Shown: in pieces, positions 1 through 9,049 of the stretch
How positions within the stretch are numbered: the stretch's first letter is position 1
How the letters are laid out: each line of letters starts with the position of its first letter
Source of the DNA: DASQEH01 sp038239485
Lineage (GTDB): Bacteria > Actinomycetota > Actinomycetes > Propionibacteriales > Nocardioidaceae
DNA: 52,032 nucleotides
Direction of reading: 5' to 3'
Assembly (NCBI GenBank): GCA_038239485.1
Contig: JBBSET010000026.1
Span: forward strand, 1-52,032
The notes under the pieces: generated by a model
What the model saw: only the letters and a program-made list of their open reading frames with translations
The model's database searches: none
Told to the model about the DNA's origin: nothing
Program-made: the position numbers and the translations under genes

Positions 1-31
1 CAGCGATCTCGGGTCGATGTGCGAGCCAACT

Positions 32-664
32 CTAGTAGCCGACGACTTGGGTCGTGCGATCGAAGGCCGAGTTGCCGGCGCAGGCGACGAGGAAGGCCGC
101 GATATCGGCGTGGTTCAGTTTCTTCGCCGGGTTGATGCCTATCGCCACACCGTGTTTGTAGCCGCCTCGTGCAGGTCCGTCGGCCAAGGCAGGCGCCCGC
201 ACGATCACCCAGGCGAGGGCGCTGTTCCGGATCGTCGCCTCCGCGATGACCTTGTCCTCGTACAGCTTGCGGTTGAGTGACCGAAACACACCGACGCCGA
301 TCCGTGCGAACAACGACAAGCCTTCGCCATCGGTCGTCATCAGCCCACTCTCGAAGACGAGCTTCGGCACGGAGGAGTCCTCGCAGGCCCCCACGACGTT
401 CGCGATGCCCTCGGACATCAGCGTGCCGGGCTGCTTGTTGTTCGCCGGCCCGAACGCGGCGATCACAGCGTCGACGCCGGCGATCGCGGCGGCGATCGAC
501 CCGGGATCGAGCACGTCGCCCTTCGCGACGATCAGCTCTGCGTGTGTGGTCGTGACCGCATCGGGCCGGCGCACCACTGCCACCACTGAGTGGCCCGACG
601 CAAGCGCATACTCAACGACCTGCTTTCCGGTCCCACCGGTTGCACCCAGCACTGCGAGCTTCAT
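32..664 (-). CDS. NAD(P)-binding SDR/NmrA-like oxidoreductase
   Basis: A 210-residue protein with an N-terminal Rossmann dinucleotide-binding motif (GATGGTGKQVV, residues about 7-17) directly after the first beta strand. The basic RRP after the second strand suggests NADP(H). Overall it resembles atypical short-chain dehydrogenases of the NmrA/NAD(P)H-binding family, which act as redox sensors or flavin/biliverdin-type reductases in the cytoplasm. The exact substrate cannot be read. A strong AGGAGG ribosome-binding site sits about 10 bases upstream of the ATG. The gene stands alone, separated from the diguanylate cyclase by 338 bases. The fold is confident; the function is not. Confidence 0.8.
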   Translation of the reverse strand: MKLAVLGATGGTGKQVVEYALASGHSVVAVVRRPDAVTTTHAELIVAKGDVLDPGSIAAAIAGVDAVIAAFGPANNKQPGTLMSEGIANVVGACEDSSVPKLVFESGLMTTDGEGLSLFARIGVGVFRSLNRKLYEDKVIAEATIRNSALAWVIVRAPALADGPARGGYKHGVAIGINPAKKLNHADIAAFLVACAGNSAFDRTTQVVGY

Positions 665-1002
665 GGACTGACAGCCTCCTGGGGGGATCGTACAAGGCGC
701 GGGCCGCGATGGTGCCGTCCCAGGCTGTGGCCCAACCGCTGCCCGTCGGGCGGGGTCGTCGACCTGCCGACATACCGGTCCACAGGGAGAAGCGCAGATC
801 AGTCGGCAGTTTCGAACGGCGCCCCTCGCAGGATTCGCGCCACCGCTACCGCTACCGGACGATGTGCGCTCCTGCGTCGTCTCCGGTCGTCACCGTGTCT
901 CGTACTGCCCCAGTCGCGACGCTGAGGCTGAACCAGGGACTCCGCGCTGGCGTCAGGAGAGTCCGTCGGCCAGCATCCCCGTAGATCACGGTCACACGTG
1001 GG
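665..1002. other. Intergenic stretch, nothing recognised
   Basis: About 340 bases between two minus-strand genes. The left edge holds the ribosome-binding site of the oxidoreductase gene and presumably its promoter. I found no convincing hairpin terminator, RNA gene or conserved protein fragment. Open frames across it look like GC-driven noise. Confidence 0.5.
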
Positions 1003-2562
1003 TCACGTCGTCACCTTAGGTCTGTGGAGCTTGGCGGTGTTCGAACTCCCCACCAGAGCGGCCGACTCCGGTCGGGGACCAGGGCTGTCGGCGACCGACA
1101 CCCGGTCGCGGCCGGAGTTCTTGGCCGCGTACATCGCCTGGTCGGCCCTGGCCAGCAGCTCCGGGCCGGTCTCGGTGCCGTCCCAGTCGGCAACGCCGAT
1201 CGAGCACGTCTGGCCGAGCGGGGTGGCCCGACGCAAGCGGTCCAGCAGGTGCCACGCATCCGGGAGTCGGCAGCCCGGAAGCAGCACGATGAACTCCTCA
1301 CCCCCGAAGCGGATCAGGGTGTCACCGCTTCGGAGCGCGTCCGGCCAGGCCTTTCCCGCCTCCTGCAGCACCCGGTCGCCGGCGGGGTGGCCGAAGCGGT
1401 CGTTGTAGGCCTTGAAGTGGTCCAGGTCGAGGATGGCCAGACACAGCGGGGCTCCGACGGCCGAGGCGTGCTCGAGCTCGTGGGGCAACAGGTCGTTCAG
1501 GGCGCGACGGTTGGGAAGGCCGGTCAGCGCATCCGTCCGCGCATCAGCGGAGAGCCTGTCGACGAGGTCTGCACGCTCTAAAGCGACGGCGACTTCAGTG
1601 ACAAGAAGGGGTAGTAACGCCTCCACGCGAGATGGGAGGGACACGACGAGCTCGTCCCATACCACCGTGATCACCCCGACTGTGCGTCCACCCGTGAGGA
1701 CCGGCTCGAACAGGACACTCGCCACCTCGTCGGCGCCCAGCAGCGGCTGGAGCCCCGCCTCGGTGCGGACATCGGGCACGAAACGGCGTCCTCCGGAGCG
1801 GTAGGCCCCGGCGGTGCCCGACGGCCCAGCGACCTGAAGCGCGGACTCGCATGGGATCCGTCCGTCGGTCTCGACCAGCATCAACGTGGCCCGCTGCGGT
1901 TGGTAGAGGCCCACACCCGACGCGCCGCAGACGATGCGGACAGCACGGCAAACGGCCCGCCGAGCGGCTGCCGGGTCGGAGGTCAGAGCGAGCTCACGGT
2001 GCGCCGTGGCCAGCACCTCGACGTCGCGCACGTGCTCGGTGAGTCGCTGCTCGGTCTCCCTCAGAGCAGTGAGGTCGAGCACGGAGCCGTCGAGGAACAG
2101 TCGCCCGTTGGACCTTCGCATCCGCCCGCGGTCACGGACCCAGCGCAACTGTCGGTCGGCGCCCAGCAGCCGGTACTGAATGTCGAGTGTCCCACTTGTC
2201 TTGGCCGCCTCGTGAGCACGTGTGAACAGTTCCATGTCCTCGGGGTGGACGTAGTCGACCCAGACCGCCCCACTGGCCTCTCGCTCGTCGAGCCCGAGGA
2301 ATCGCTCCCGGCAAGGGCCGGCGAAGCGCACGGCGTAGGAGCCGTCCGGCAGGAACTCTCCGCTGTAGACATACTCCTCGATGGCTCCGAGAATGCGGGT
2401 CAGGGTGGCGTTCGTCTCTTCTAGGCGCTCCACCTCATCGGTGAGCGCGGCACGCTCTGCGCGGCGTCGGCGTGCCAGACCGTGAATGCGCGATGCTGTC
2501 TCCGACAGCGCGCGCACGGTCGCGCCCGGCCACCCCCCGGGTAGTCTGCGCCTTTTACCCAT
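1003..2562 (-). CDS. Diguanylate cyclase with PAS and GAF sensor domains
   Basis: A 519-residue cytoplasmic signalling protein that should make cyclic di-GMP from two GTP. A short coiled coil (residues about 30-58) leads into a PAS/PAC domain (about 55-165), a GAF domain (about 190-330) and a GGDEF domain (about 340-490). The GGDEF domain has the DALTGLPNRR start (344-353) and an intact GGEEF active-site loop (420-424). An RxxD inhibitory site (RSGD, 411-414) sits five residues before the loop, so an active, product-inhibited cyclase is expected. There is no EAL domain and no transmembrane segment. It is transcribed alone, divergently from the next gene. The signals sensed by the PAS and GAF domains are unknown. 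Confidence 0.92.
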   Translation of the reverse strand: MGKRRRLPGGWPGATVRALSETASRIHGLARRRRAERAALTDEVERLEETNATLTRILGAIEEYVYSGEFLPDGSYAVRFAGPCRERFLGLDEREASGAVWVDYVHPEDMELFTRAHEAAKTSGTLDIQYRLLGADRQLRWVRDRGRMRRSNGRLFLDGSVLDLTALRETEQRLTEHVRDVEVLATAHRELALTSDPAAARRAVCRAVRIVCGASGVGLYQPQRATLMLVETDGRIPCESALQVAGPSGTAGAYRSGGRRFVPDVRTEAGLQPLLGADEVASVLFEPVLTGGRTVGVITVVWDELVVSLPSRVEALLPLLVTEVAVALERADLVDRLSADARTDALTGLPNRRALNDLLPHELEHASAVGAPLCLAILDLDHFKAYNDRFGHPAGDRVLQEAGKAWPDALRSGDTLIRFGGEEFIVLLPGCRLPDAWHLLDRLRRATPLGQTCSIGVADWDGTETGPELLARADQAMYAAKNSGRDRVSVADSPGPRPESAALVGSSNTAKLHRPKVTT

Positions 2563-2660
2563 GGGAGCAAGTATCAGCGAAATGTGTCAGCAATTGTCGC
2601 AAATTAGATGAATTATGACATGCGGCAGAAGCCTCGGTCACATATCGGGAAGAGGCGCCG
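2563..2660. promoter_or_regulatory. AT-rich divergent intergenic region
   Basis: A 98-base gap between divergent genes. It is clearly richer in A/T than the rest of the window, especially 2590-2620, which is where promoters for the diguanylate cyclase and the Rossmann-fold gene are expected. I could not find a -35/-10 pair with good spacing on either strand, so no promoter is assigned. Confidence 0.35.
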
Positions 2661-3770
2661 GTGAGCAATAGTGGAGGCGCCACTGTTCTGGTGGCGGGCC
2701 TAGGCGACCTGGGCGGACGCACCTTCGAGTTGCTGTCCGGCCAACCGCGGATCGGCCGGCTCCTCGGTTGCGGCTCCGCGAGAGCGAGCAGCAGGAGCCT
2801 CGTGGCTCAGTCCGCCCTGATCGCGGAGACGCTGTCAGGTCCAGCGCACGTAGGACACGTCGAGGTGGACCTTGCCGATGGCTCTGCGGTGGCGTCCATG
2901 CTGCGGCGCATCCAACCGGACGTCACGGTCTTCGCCGCGTCACGACACAGCTGGTGGCGCACGCCACCCACGGCTCGAGGTCTCCCGTACGGCGTCTGGC
3001 TCCCAATGCAGCTCTCCCTCATCCGCACGTTCATGCAGGCCCACCGCGAAGTCGGTTCTGCGTCCCGGGTTGTCGCTCTCGCCCACCCTGACGCCGCCGG
3101 TCCGGTGCTGGCCGCTGAGGGCCTCGCCCCGCACGTCGGGGCTGGCAACGTCGCCGAGGTCGCCGCCAAGGTCCGGCTCCTCGTCGCCACCCAGTACGCG
3201 TGTGACCGGGACGCGGTGAGTGTGCGGTTGGTCATGCACCACGCCGCGGAGCGACTAGCCTTCGCACTTTTCGACACCGACACGACCGGAACAGATCTTC
3301 CCCCGTACCTTGCGAGAGTAACGGTGCGGGGCCAGCCAGTGCCGGTCGAGGACATCGACAGGTTGCTGCGCGAGCCCTACCATCTGTCTGCCGGCACCGG
3401 AAGCCATCAGCTCACTGCCGCTACGGTTGCCGGGCTCGTCCACGCCTTGATCGGTGATCAACCTGAGCGTTTGAACGTCCCGTCGCCCGCAGGGTTGCCA
3501 GGCGGGTATCCCGTTACAGTGAGCCGCTCGGGCGTCGAGCTCGACCTGCCCTCGGGGGTCTCCTTGAGCGAGGCCGTCGAGGTCAACGAGCGGGCCGCTG
3601 TCTTCGACGGCATTGCACGAGTGGACAGTGCCGGCACCATCCACTACACCGAGTCGGCAACGGAGGCGGCCCGCGAGCTCCTCGGGCTGACGCTCACCGA
3701 CGTTCCACTCAACCGTCTCGCGGCGGTGGTCGAAGACCTTGCGGCCGCTGTTTCCGTGATCCCCCGCTGA
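2661..3770 (+). CDS. Rossmann-fold NAD(P)-binding protein (saccharopine dehydrogenase-like N-terminus)
   Basis: A 369-residue protein starting at GTG, with a GAAGAGG-like ribosome-binding site upstream. Residues about 8-20 (VLVAGLGDLGG) form a glycine-rich nucleotide-binding loop. The following region (an acidic VDLADGSAV segment, then IQPDVTVFAAS) matches the layout of saccharopine or opine dehydrogenase-like Rossmann domains, where a substrate domain follows. The C-terminal half has no motif I recognise. It could be an enzyme on an amino-acid-derived or secondary-metabolite substrate, but no neighbour supports a pathway. Confidence 0.65.
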   Translation: MSNSGGATVLVAGLGDLGGRTFELLSGQPRIGRLLGCGSARASSRSLVAQSALIAETLSGPAHVGHVEVDLADGSAVASMLRRIQPDVTVFAASRHSWWRTPPTARGLPYGVWLPMQLSLIRTFMQAHREVGSASRVVALAHPDAAGPVLAAEGLAPHVGAGNVAEVAAKVRLLVATQYACDRDAVSVRLVMHHAAERLAFALFDTDTTGTDLPPYLARVTVRGQPVPVEDIDRLLREPYHLSAGTGSHQLTAATVAGLVHALIGDQPERLNVPSPAGLPGGYPVTVSRSGVELDLPSGVSLSEAVEVNERAAVFDGIARVDSAGTIHYTESATEAARELLGLTLTDVPLNRLAAVVEDLAAAVSVIPR

Positions 3771-3979
3771 CCGCCTACTGCGCCGCCGGACGCCCAGTGC
3801 GCGCGATCACGTTCGGTGAGGCTTTCTGAAACGTCCCCTGTTGGCCGGGCGGGCCGGGGAGGGCCTCGCGCCGGAGGGCGGACTCCGCGGGGTTGAACGG
3901 TTTGCACACATCCGCGTTCGGAGTTGAGCAGCCAAGTCCGGGGGGTGGCTCGCGCTGTGAGAGCGGCCCCACGTGGCGG

Positions 3980-4556
3980 TTATGTGCCTAGCGCGAACGT
4001 GAAGCCAGGACCCTCACCCGAAGAGATACACGCCAACGGTGGCGCATAGGTGACGCAGCCAGTGCCGAAGCCGTCGCCGAGGTTCTCCCATTGGGCGTCA
4101 GCGCCTTTGGCAACGTTGTTCGTCTTCCAGCCAAGAGGTTCCCGGCCTCAACGTGACCGGCATGGTGAGAACGACCGTGAGGTTTCCCTTACCCGGGGGT
4201 CGGCGTAGGGCTGGGGCGGCCCGGCTATAGAGCGGCGTCCCAGGGCCCCCTTGAGCTCCCTGCGCGTAGAACCACACATCGACGGAGCTAGCAGGCCCGG
4301 CGGCCTGGAAGTAGGCGCCCTTCACCACGACCTGCCGGATCGTGCAGCGATGAGCGAAGGTGAAGTCATCGACTCCGTCGGAGTCGTTGGCATCCATGGA
4401 CGACTCGAAGTTCTGAGAGACAAAGGCGGTCCTGTTGTCGTTAGCCGGCTGTTTGTAGCAGTACGTAGCAGTAGTAGTAGTAGCGTGGGCGCGCACCAGC
4501 GACCCTGCCGGGCTGCACCAACCTCGCGCGGGCCATGTCGACGAGAAGAGAGTCAT
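3980..4556 (-). pseudogene. Decayed secreted-protein gene (QNFE.../DDF-type beta domain)
   Basis: The open frame 4098-4556 contains YKQPANDN, VSQNFESSMDAND, VDDFTF, VKGAYFQAAGPASSVDVWFY and PGTPLYSRA, in that order. I know this pattern from extracellular beta-sandwich proteins of actinobacteria and related phyla. After PVTLRPGT (about 4155) the frame is lost. The expected C-terminal end reappears in another minus frame at 3980-4134 (GWKTNNVAKGADAQWENLG, then GDGFGTGCVTYAPP, ending at TAA 3980-3982). The missing middle (usually a YWVSVQAN-like strand) implies a small deletion plus frameshift. No signal peptide precedes the fragment, so the 5' end is gone too. The family has no name I can give with certainty. 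Confidence 0.6.
4455..4484. repeat. GTA/GCA trinucleotide tract
   Basis: A short microsatellite of GTA/GCA units, with about four uninterrupted GTA copies at 4471-4483. It lies in the 5' part of the decayed secreted-protein gene and would encode a Thr run on the minus strand. Trinucleotide runs of this kind are rare in the surrounding GC-rich coding DNA. Confidence 0.7.
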
Positions 4557-4599
4557 TGGGCCAGGCTCCGTCGTCGGGACGACACTAGGCTGCCTGCTG

Positions 4600-5544
4600 A
4601 TGTTCAGACACGCGCGCCGAGTCGGCTTCCCAGTCTTCGTCCGACGCGAGCAGGTGGCGATCGGCGGCGGACTGCTGGTGATCTACGTGGTGTGGGGATC
4701 GGTCTTCGTGGCCATCCGGTTCGTGGTCGAGGACGTGCCGGCACTGCTCTCGATCGGACTGCGATACCTGGTGGCCGGGCTGCTGCTGGCAGTGTTCGCG
4801 GCCGCTCGACGGGGCCTCGGCACGCTGCGTGTCGACCGGCGTGCAGTGCTCGGATGCCTCCTTCTAGCGGTGTTGCTCCAGGTACTCACGAATGGCACGG
4901 TGACGGTGGCGGAGAGCATCGGGGTGCAGGCGGGGCCCGCCGCGCTGTTGAGTGCCCTGGCGCCGATCGCGATAGTCGGGCTGCGGGCGGCATCGGGAGA
5001 CCGTCCGGCCGCCGTGACGTGGGTGGGGGTCCTGGTGGGCCTCGCCGGCCTGTCGGTGCTGCTCCTCGGCGGTCGATCCGTCCCCGGGTTCCCGCTGGTG
5101 CCGTCGTTGCTGGTTGTTGCGTCCTCGGTGGCCTGGGCCGTCGGGTCCTTCCTGCAACCGCGGCTGCATCTGCCCTCGGATGCCTCCGTCACGGCAGCGC
5201 TGCAGCTATTGTCGGGTGGCCTGGTGCTGTCCCTGGCCGGACTGGGCGGCGGCGAGCGGGTGCCGACGGACGTGCGGACCTCCACCTGGCTCGTGCTGGC
5301 CTACCTGACCATCGCTTCGGTCGTGGCCTACAGCACGTATGTGTGGCTCCTCGCCCACGCGCCGATCTCGTTGGTGTCCACGCACGCCTACGTGAACCCG
5401 GTGGTCGCCGTTGTGCTCGGGTGGCTGTGGCTGAGCGAGCCCATAACTTGGCCCGTCGTTGGCGGGGGGGCGGTCGTGCTCGTGGCCGTCGGTTTGGTGA
5501 TGAGCGAACGGCAATCTCCACCCGAGGGACCACCAGTCGGCTGA
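4600..5544 (+). CDS. EamA/DMT-family membrane transporter
   Basis: A 314-residue hydrophobic protein with about ten predicted transmembrane helices in two homologous halves, as in the drug/metabolite transporter superfamily (RhaT/EamA). The first helix carries the typical VIYVVWGSVFVAIRF signature. The second repeat ends with VNPVVAVVLGWLWLSEPIT, the usual EamA helix pair, followed by a final helix and a short polar tail. It likely exports a small metabolite across the cytoplasmic membrane; the substrate is not readable. The ATG at 4600 lacks a clear ribosome-binding site, and the first 17 residues are polar, so a GTG at 4654 is an alternative start. Confidence 0.88.
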   Translation: MFRHARRVGFPVFVRREQVAIGGGLLVIYVVWGSVFVAIRFVVEDVPALLSIGLRYLVAGLLLAVFAAARRGLGTLRVDRRAVLGCLLLAVLLQVLTNGTVTVAESIGVQAGPAALLSALAPIAIVGLRAASGDRPAAVTWVGVLVGLAGLSVLLLGGRSVPGFPLVPSLLVVASSVAWAVGSFLQPRLHLPSDASVTAALQLLSGGLVLSLAGLGGGERVPTDVRTSTWLVLAYLTIASVVAYSTYVWLLAHAPISLVSTHAYVNPVVAVVLGWLWLSEPITWPVVGGGAVVLVAVGLVMSERQSPPEGPPVG

Positions 5545-5845
5545 GCCGGGCTGGATCGCAGCGCGCGTCGTCATCAGCGATGGATGGGCCGCTGCCAGAT
5601 CCAGCCAACTCGCCCTTGCCGGGTTGGAGTCTGCGAAGGGGGCGGGCCTGTTTGTCACTCCGGTTGAAAGGGGATCGGGAGGCGATGAGGGAGCAGGCCC
5701 ACGGCCACGGTTCCACCTCAGGACTTCGCCGCGGACGGTCTCGCGCTGATCCTCGTGTTGCCTCTGTGTTGCCCGCCGCCCAGGTGATCGACCTGACCAC
5801 CTACCCGCGAAAAGGCATAAGCGCAGCTCAGAGCCATGATCTGGA
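5545..5845. other. Intergenic stretch, nothing recognised
   Basis: About 300 bases between the transporter and the 3' end of the minus-strand tRNA. I found no integrase fragment, no second tRNA and no repeat of the tRNA 3' end that would mark an attachment site. Open frames crossing it show no family resemblance. Confidence 0.5.
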
Positions 5846-5920
5846 TGGCGCCCCCGGCAGGATTCGAACCTGCGCCACCGCCTCCGGAGGGCGGTGCTCT
5901 ATCCCCTGAGCTACGGGGGC
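5846..5920 (-). tRNA. tRNA-Arg (anticodon CCG)
   Basis: Read on the minus strand, the cloverleaf is complete. A 7-bp acceptor stem GCCCCCG pairs with CGGGGGC, the D stem is GCTC/GAGC, and the anticodon stem CCGCC/GGCGG closes the loop CTCCGGA, giving anticodon CCG. The T arm is GCAGG-TTCGAAT-CCTGC. The discriminator base is G (5849) and a CCA end appears to be encoded (5848-5846). It reads the arginine codon CGG. Confidence 0.96.
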
Positions 5921-5999
5921 TCAGCCGCCAAAAGGGTAGCAGCGGTAGGAGATGGCCCATCCTTCAACGCCAGGCGCCGTGACTGGCTACGGTCGAGGC

Positions 6000-6404
6000 A
6001 TGCCGGAGGAGCCGTTGAGAGTGGTGGTCGTCGACGACTCCGAGACGATCCGGTCCCTCATCGTCATCAATCTCACGCTCGAAGGGTTCGACGTGGTCGA
6101 GGCACGCGACGGGCAGGAGTGCCTTGGTCTCGTCAAGGCCGTGAGGCCGGCGCTGATCACCCTTGATGTGGCGATGCCGAACCTGGACGGCTTCGCCACT
6201 GCAGCCCGGCTGCGCGCGGACCCGGAGACCGCGTCGATCCCGATCGTGATGGTGACCGCGCTTGCCCAGGCCGCTGACCTGATGCGCGGCGAGGAGCTGG
6301 GAGTGGACGCCTACATCACCAAGCCGTTCGAGCCCATGCATCTGGTCGAGGTGGTCCGCTCGCTCGCCGGCGGGAGTGGTCGGCCGTCCATCGTTTCCCG
6401 CTGA
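6000..6404 (+). CDS. Single-domain response regulator (CheY-like receiver)
   Basis: A 134-residue stand-alone receiver domain. The acidic pair D12-D13 (VVVDDSE) and the phospho-acceptor D56 (LITLDVAMPN) are present, with the conserved Thr in MVTAL and the Lys in YITKPFEP. No DNA-binding or enzymatic output domain follows, so it probably acts by protein-protein contact. No histidine kinase is adjacent. An upstream ATG at 5952 would add 16 residues without homology, so the ATG at 6000 fits the family better, although neither start has a well-placed ribosome-binding site. Confidence 0.9.
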   Translation: MPEEPLRVVVVDDSETIRSLIVINLTLEGFDVVEARDGQECLGLVKAVRPALITLDVAMPNLDGFATAARLRADPETASIPIVMVTALAQAADLMRGEELGVDAYITKPFEPMHLVEVVRSLAGGSGRPSIVSR

Positions 6405-6491
6405 GGCCGCTCGGCGGCCGGCCCTCAGGGCGCCCAGTAGGGCCACCATGGAGCACGGAGCGCGTACGACACCAGACCGGTCATCAGTCAG

Positions 6492-6528
6492 CTCGTCCTT
6501 GTCGGCGCAGTGACTCGTCCTTGTCGGC
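6492..6528. repeat. 15-bp direct repeat, 22-bp period
   Basis: CTCGTCCTTGTCGGC occurs at 6492-6506 and again at 6514-6528, just upstream of the next gene. It could be a two-copy regulator site or a small duplication. Confidence 0.6.
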
Positions 6529-6615
6529 AAAGCGATACGACATCAACCCGGTGATCAACGGCCCGGCGTGTTCCGCGATACGCTTGCGCGTCGGCTGCCT
6601 GTCTATCGTTGGCTC

Positions 6616-7272
6616 ATGGCAGACCCGCCGCCTCGCGGTCCTCACCACGAGTCACGCTGGGGTGCTGCGACGGCGATCCTGGCAGTCGTGGTGGCCCAGG
6701 TGTTCCTTCCCGACAGTCTGACCTTCCGCGACCAGCTCGTGCTTCCCATCGTTGAGCTGGCCCTGCTCTTCGCCGTCCTGGCCAGCAACCCGAACCGCCT
6801 CACCGTGGAGTCGAGGGACATGCGCAATGTCTCGCTCGCGCTAGCGGCGCTCATCGGCGCTGCGAACGCGGTGTCGCTGGCGCTCTTGGTCAAGGCACTT
6901 CTCAGCGGCAGCGCCACCTCGGGCCGGACACTCATCTTGGCGGCACTGGCCATCTGGCTCACCAATGTCGTCGTCTTCTCGCTGGTGTACTGGGAGGTCG
7001 ATCGACGTGGACCGTATGCCCGCAGCACCGGCCAGGAGGCCGATCCGGACCTGCTCTTCCCCCAGATGACACTCGACAAGTCTGCGTGCAAGCCGTGGAG
7101 CCCGGCTTACGCGGACTACCTCTACGTCAGCTTCACCAACTCCACGGCCTTCAGCCCGACCGACACCTTGCCGCTGACCCGCCGGATCAAGCTGGTGATG
7201 CTTGCGGAGTCGCTGCTCTCCTTCGTCACGGTGGCCCTCGTGGGCGCGCGGGCCGTCAACATCCTGCGCTGA
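6616..7272 (+). CDS. DUF1345-like integral membrane protein
   Basis: A 218-residue membrane protein with about five or six hydrophobic helices. The C-terminal part (YADYLYVSFTNSTAFSPTD, then a helix ending in ARAVNIL) resembles the ion-channel-like core of DUF1345 proteins, where a short F(T/S)xSTAFSPTD-type loop lies between helices. The motif VYWEVDRRGP is also typical. The ATG at 6616 is preferred because the extra residues from 6568 are polar and unlike the family. No biochemical role is established that I know of. It lies just upstream of argS on the same strand. Confidence 0.7.
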   Translation: MADPPPRGPHHESRWGAATAILAVVVAQVFLPDSLTFRDQLVLPIVELALLFAVLASNPNRLTVESRDMRNVSLALAALIGAANAVSLALLVKALLSGSATSGRTLILAALAIWLTNVVVFSLVYWEVDRRGPYARSTGQEADPDLLFPQMTLDKSACKPWSPAYADYLYVSFTNSTAFSPTDTLPLTRRIKLVMLAESLLSFVTVALVGARAVNILR

Positions 7273-7345
7273 CACCATCCTCGAGTCAGTCCTTCGTCAC
7301 CACAGCACGGCGAGAAGGTCCCTGGCGCCCGGATACGATTGACCG

Positions 7346-9013
7346 GTGACTCCGGAGCAGCTTTCTCAGATCATCGTCGACGCGCTCGCCTCGCTGGCCG
7401 CCAGCGGCGCATTGACGTTGCCCGACGGAGTCCCGACGACGGTCAAGGTCGAGCGGCCGAAGGGCAGGGAGCACGGCGACTACGCCACCAACGTGGCGCT
7501 CCAGCTGGCGAAGCGGACGGGAATGGCGCCGCGCGAGCTCGCCGAGATGCTCGCGACGGAGCTGAAGGCGTCGACGTCGATCGAGGACGTGAGCATCGCA
7601 GGTCCCGGCTTCATCAACATCACGGTCGCGGCCGCGGCCCAGGGTGAGGTCGCCCGCTCCATCGTCGCGGCAGGGGCGTCGTACGGCGGGTCCGACCAGC
7701 TCGCCGGGCACAAGATCAACCTGGAGTTCGTCTCGTCCAACCCGACCGGTCCGGTCCACATCGGCGGTGGTCGCTGGGCGCCGGTGGGTGACAGCCTCGC
7801 CCGGGTGTTCAAGGCGCTCGGCGCCGACGTCACCCGGGAGTACTACTTCAACGACCACGGAGCGCAGATCGACCGGTTCGCCATCTCCCTGCTCGCGGTC
7901 GCCAGGGGTGAGCAGCCGCCGGAGGACGGCTACGTCGGCTCCTACATCGCCGACATCGCCGCGTCCGTCGTGGGGGGCAACCCCGGTGTCCTCGACCTGC
8001 CCGACGCCGAGGCTCAGGAAGTGTTCCGGCGCGACGGTGTGGCGCTGATGTTCACCCAGATCAAGCAGACCCTGAAGGCGTTCGGCGTCGAGTTCGACGT
8101 GTACTTCCATGAGCAGGCGCTGTACGACACCGGCGCGGTCGAGCGTGCCATCGAGCGGCTGACCGAGATGGGCAACACCTACGAGGCCGACGGTGCGATC
8201 TGGCTCCGCACCAAGAAGTACGGCGACGACAAGGACCGCGTGATCGTCCGTTCCAACGGCGCCCCGGCCTACATCTCCGGCGATCTCGCCTACTACCTCA
8301 ACAAGCGGGAGCGCGGGTTCGACCTGGTCGTCATCATGCTCGGCGCCGACCACCACGGCTATGTCGGCAGGCTGATGGCGATGTGCCAGGCCTTCGGTGA
8401 CAAGCCGCACGAGAACCTCGAGGTGCTCATCGGCCAGATGGTCAACCTGGTGAAGGACGGCCAGCCGCTGCGGATGTCCAAGCGCGCGGGCACCACGGTG
8501 ACGATCGACGACCTGCTGGAAGCGGTCGGCGGCGACGCGGCCCGGTATGCCCTCGTCCGGTACTCCAGCGACAGCAACATCGACCTTGATCTCGAGCTGT
8601 GGGCCAGCGCGAGCAACGACAACCCCGTCTACTACGTCCAGTACGCCCATGCCCGGCTCTGCTCGATCCTGCGCAACGCGGCCGACCTGGGTATCTTCGA
8701 CTCGGCCGGCGATCCCGTCGACGTCTCCTTGCTGTCGCACGAGCGCGAGGGCGACCTGCTGCGCGCGCTCGCGGAGTTCCCCAGCGTGGTCGCGTCCGTG
8801 GCCGAGCTCAGGGCACCGCACCGGATCGCGCGCTACCTCGAGGCGACGGCCGCGACGTTCCACCGCTTCTACGATGTCTGCCGGGTGCTCCCGTTCGGTG
8901 ACGAGGAGCCCGCCGAGATCCATCGGGCCCGGCTGCTTCTGGTCGACGCGACCCGCATCGTCATCGCGCGGGGACTCGACCTCGTCGGCGTCTCCGCCCC
9001 GGATCGGATGTAG
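7346..9013 (+). CDS. argS: Arginyl-tRNA synthetase
   Basis: A 555-residue class I aminoacyl-tRNA synthetase that charges tRNA-Arg. The N-terminal tRNA-binding domain comes first. The catalytic core follows, with SSNPTGPVHIGGGRW carrying the HIGH-like signature (around residue 137), and GQPLRMSKRAGT carrying the KMSK equivalent (around residue 375). The C-terminal anticodon-binding alpha-helical domain ends with the typical VSAPDRM. The start is GTG 7346, which gives the usual length. It heads the argS-lysA-hom-thrC-thrB cluster conserved in many actinobacteria. A tRNA-Arg gene lies about 1.4 kb upstream on the other strand. Confidence 0.98.
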   Translation: MTPEQLSQIIVDALASLAASGALTLPDGVPTTVKVERPKGREHGDYATNVALQLAKRTGMAPRELAEMLATELKASTSIEDVSIAGPGFINITVAAAAQGEVARSIVAAGASYGGSDQLAGHKINLEFVSSNPTGPVHIGGGRWAPVGDSLARVFKALGADVTREYYFNDHGAQIDRFAISLLAVARGEQPPEDGYVGSYIADIAASVVGGNPGVLDLPDAEAQEVFRRDGVALMFTQIKQTLKAFGVEFDVYFHEQALYDTGAVERAIERLTEMGNTYEADGAIWLRTKKYGDDKDRVIVRSNGAPAYISGDLAYYLNKRERGFDLVVIMLGADHHGYVGRLMAMCQAFGDKPHENLEVLIGQMVNLVKDGQPLRMSKRAGTTVTIDDLLEAVGGDAARYALVRYSSDSNIDLDLELWASASNDNPVYYVQYAHARLCSILRNAADLGIFDSAGDPVDVSLLSHEREGDLLRALAEFPSVVASVAELRAPHRIARYLEATAATFHRFYDVCRVLPFGDEEPAEIHRARLLLVDATRIVIARGLDLVGVSAPDRM

Positions 9014-9049
9014 ACGTGTCCCCACAGATGATGGCCTTCCGGGTGTGCG

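Noticed and set aside
5545..5920. A possible integration site at the 3' end of tRNA-Arg
   Set aside because: No integrase, no repeated tRNA 3' end and no mobile genes occur on either side within the window.
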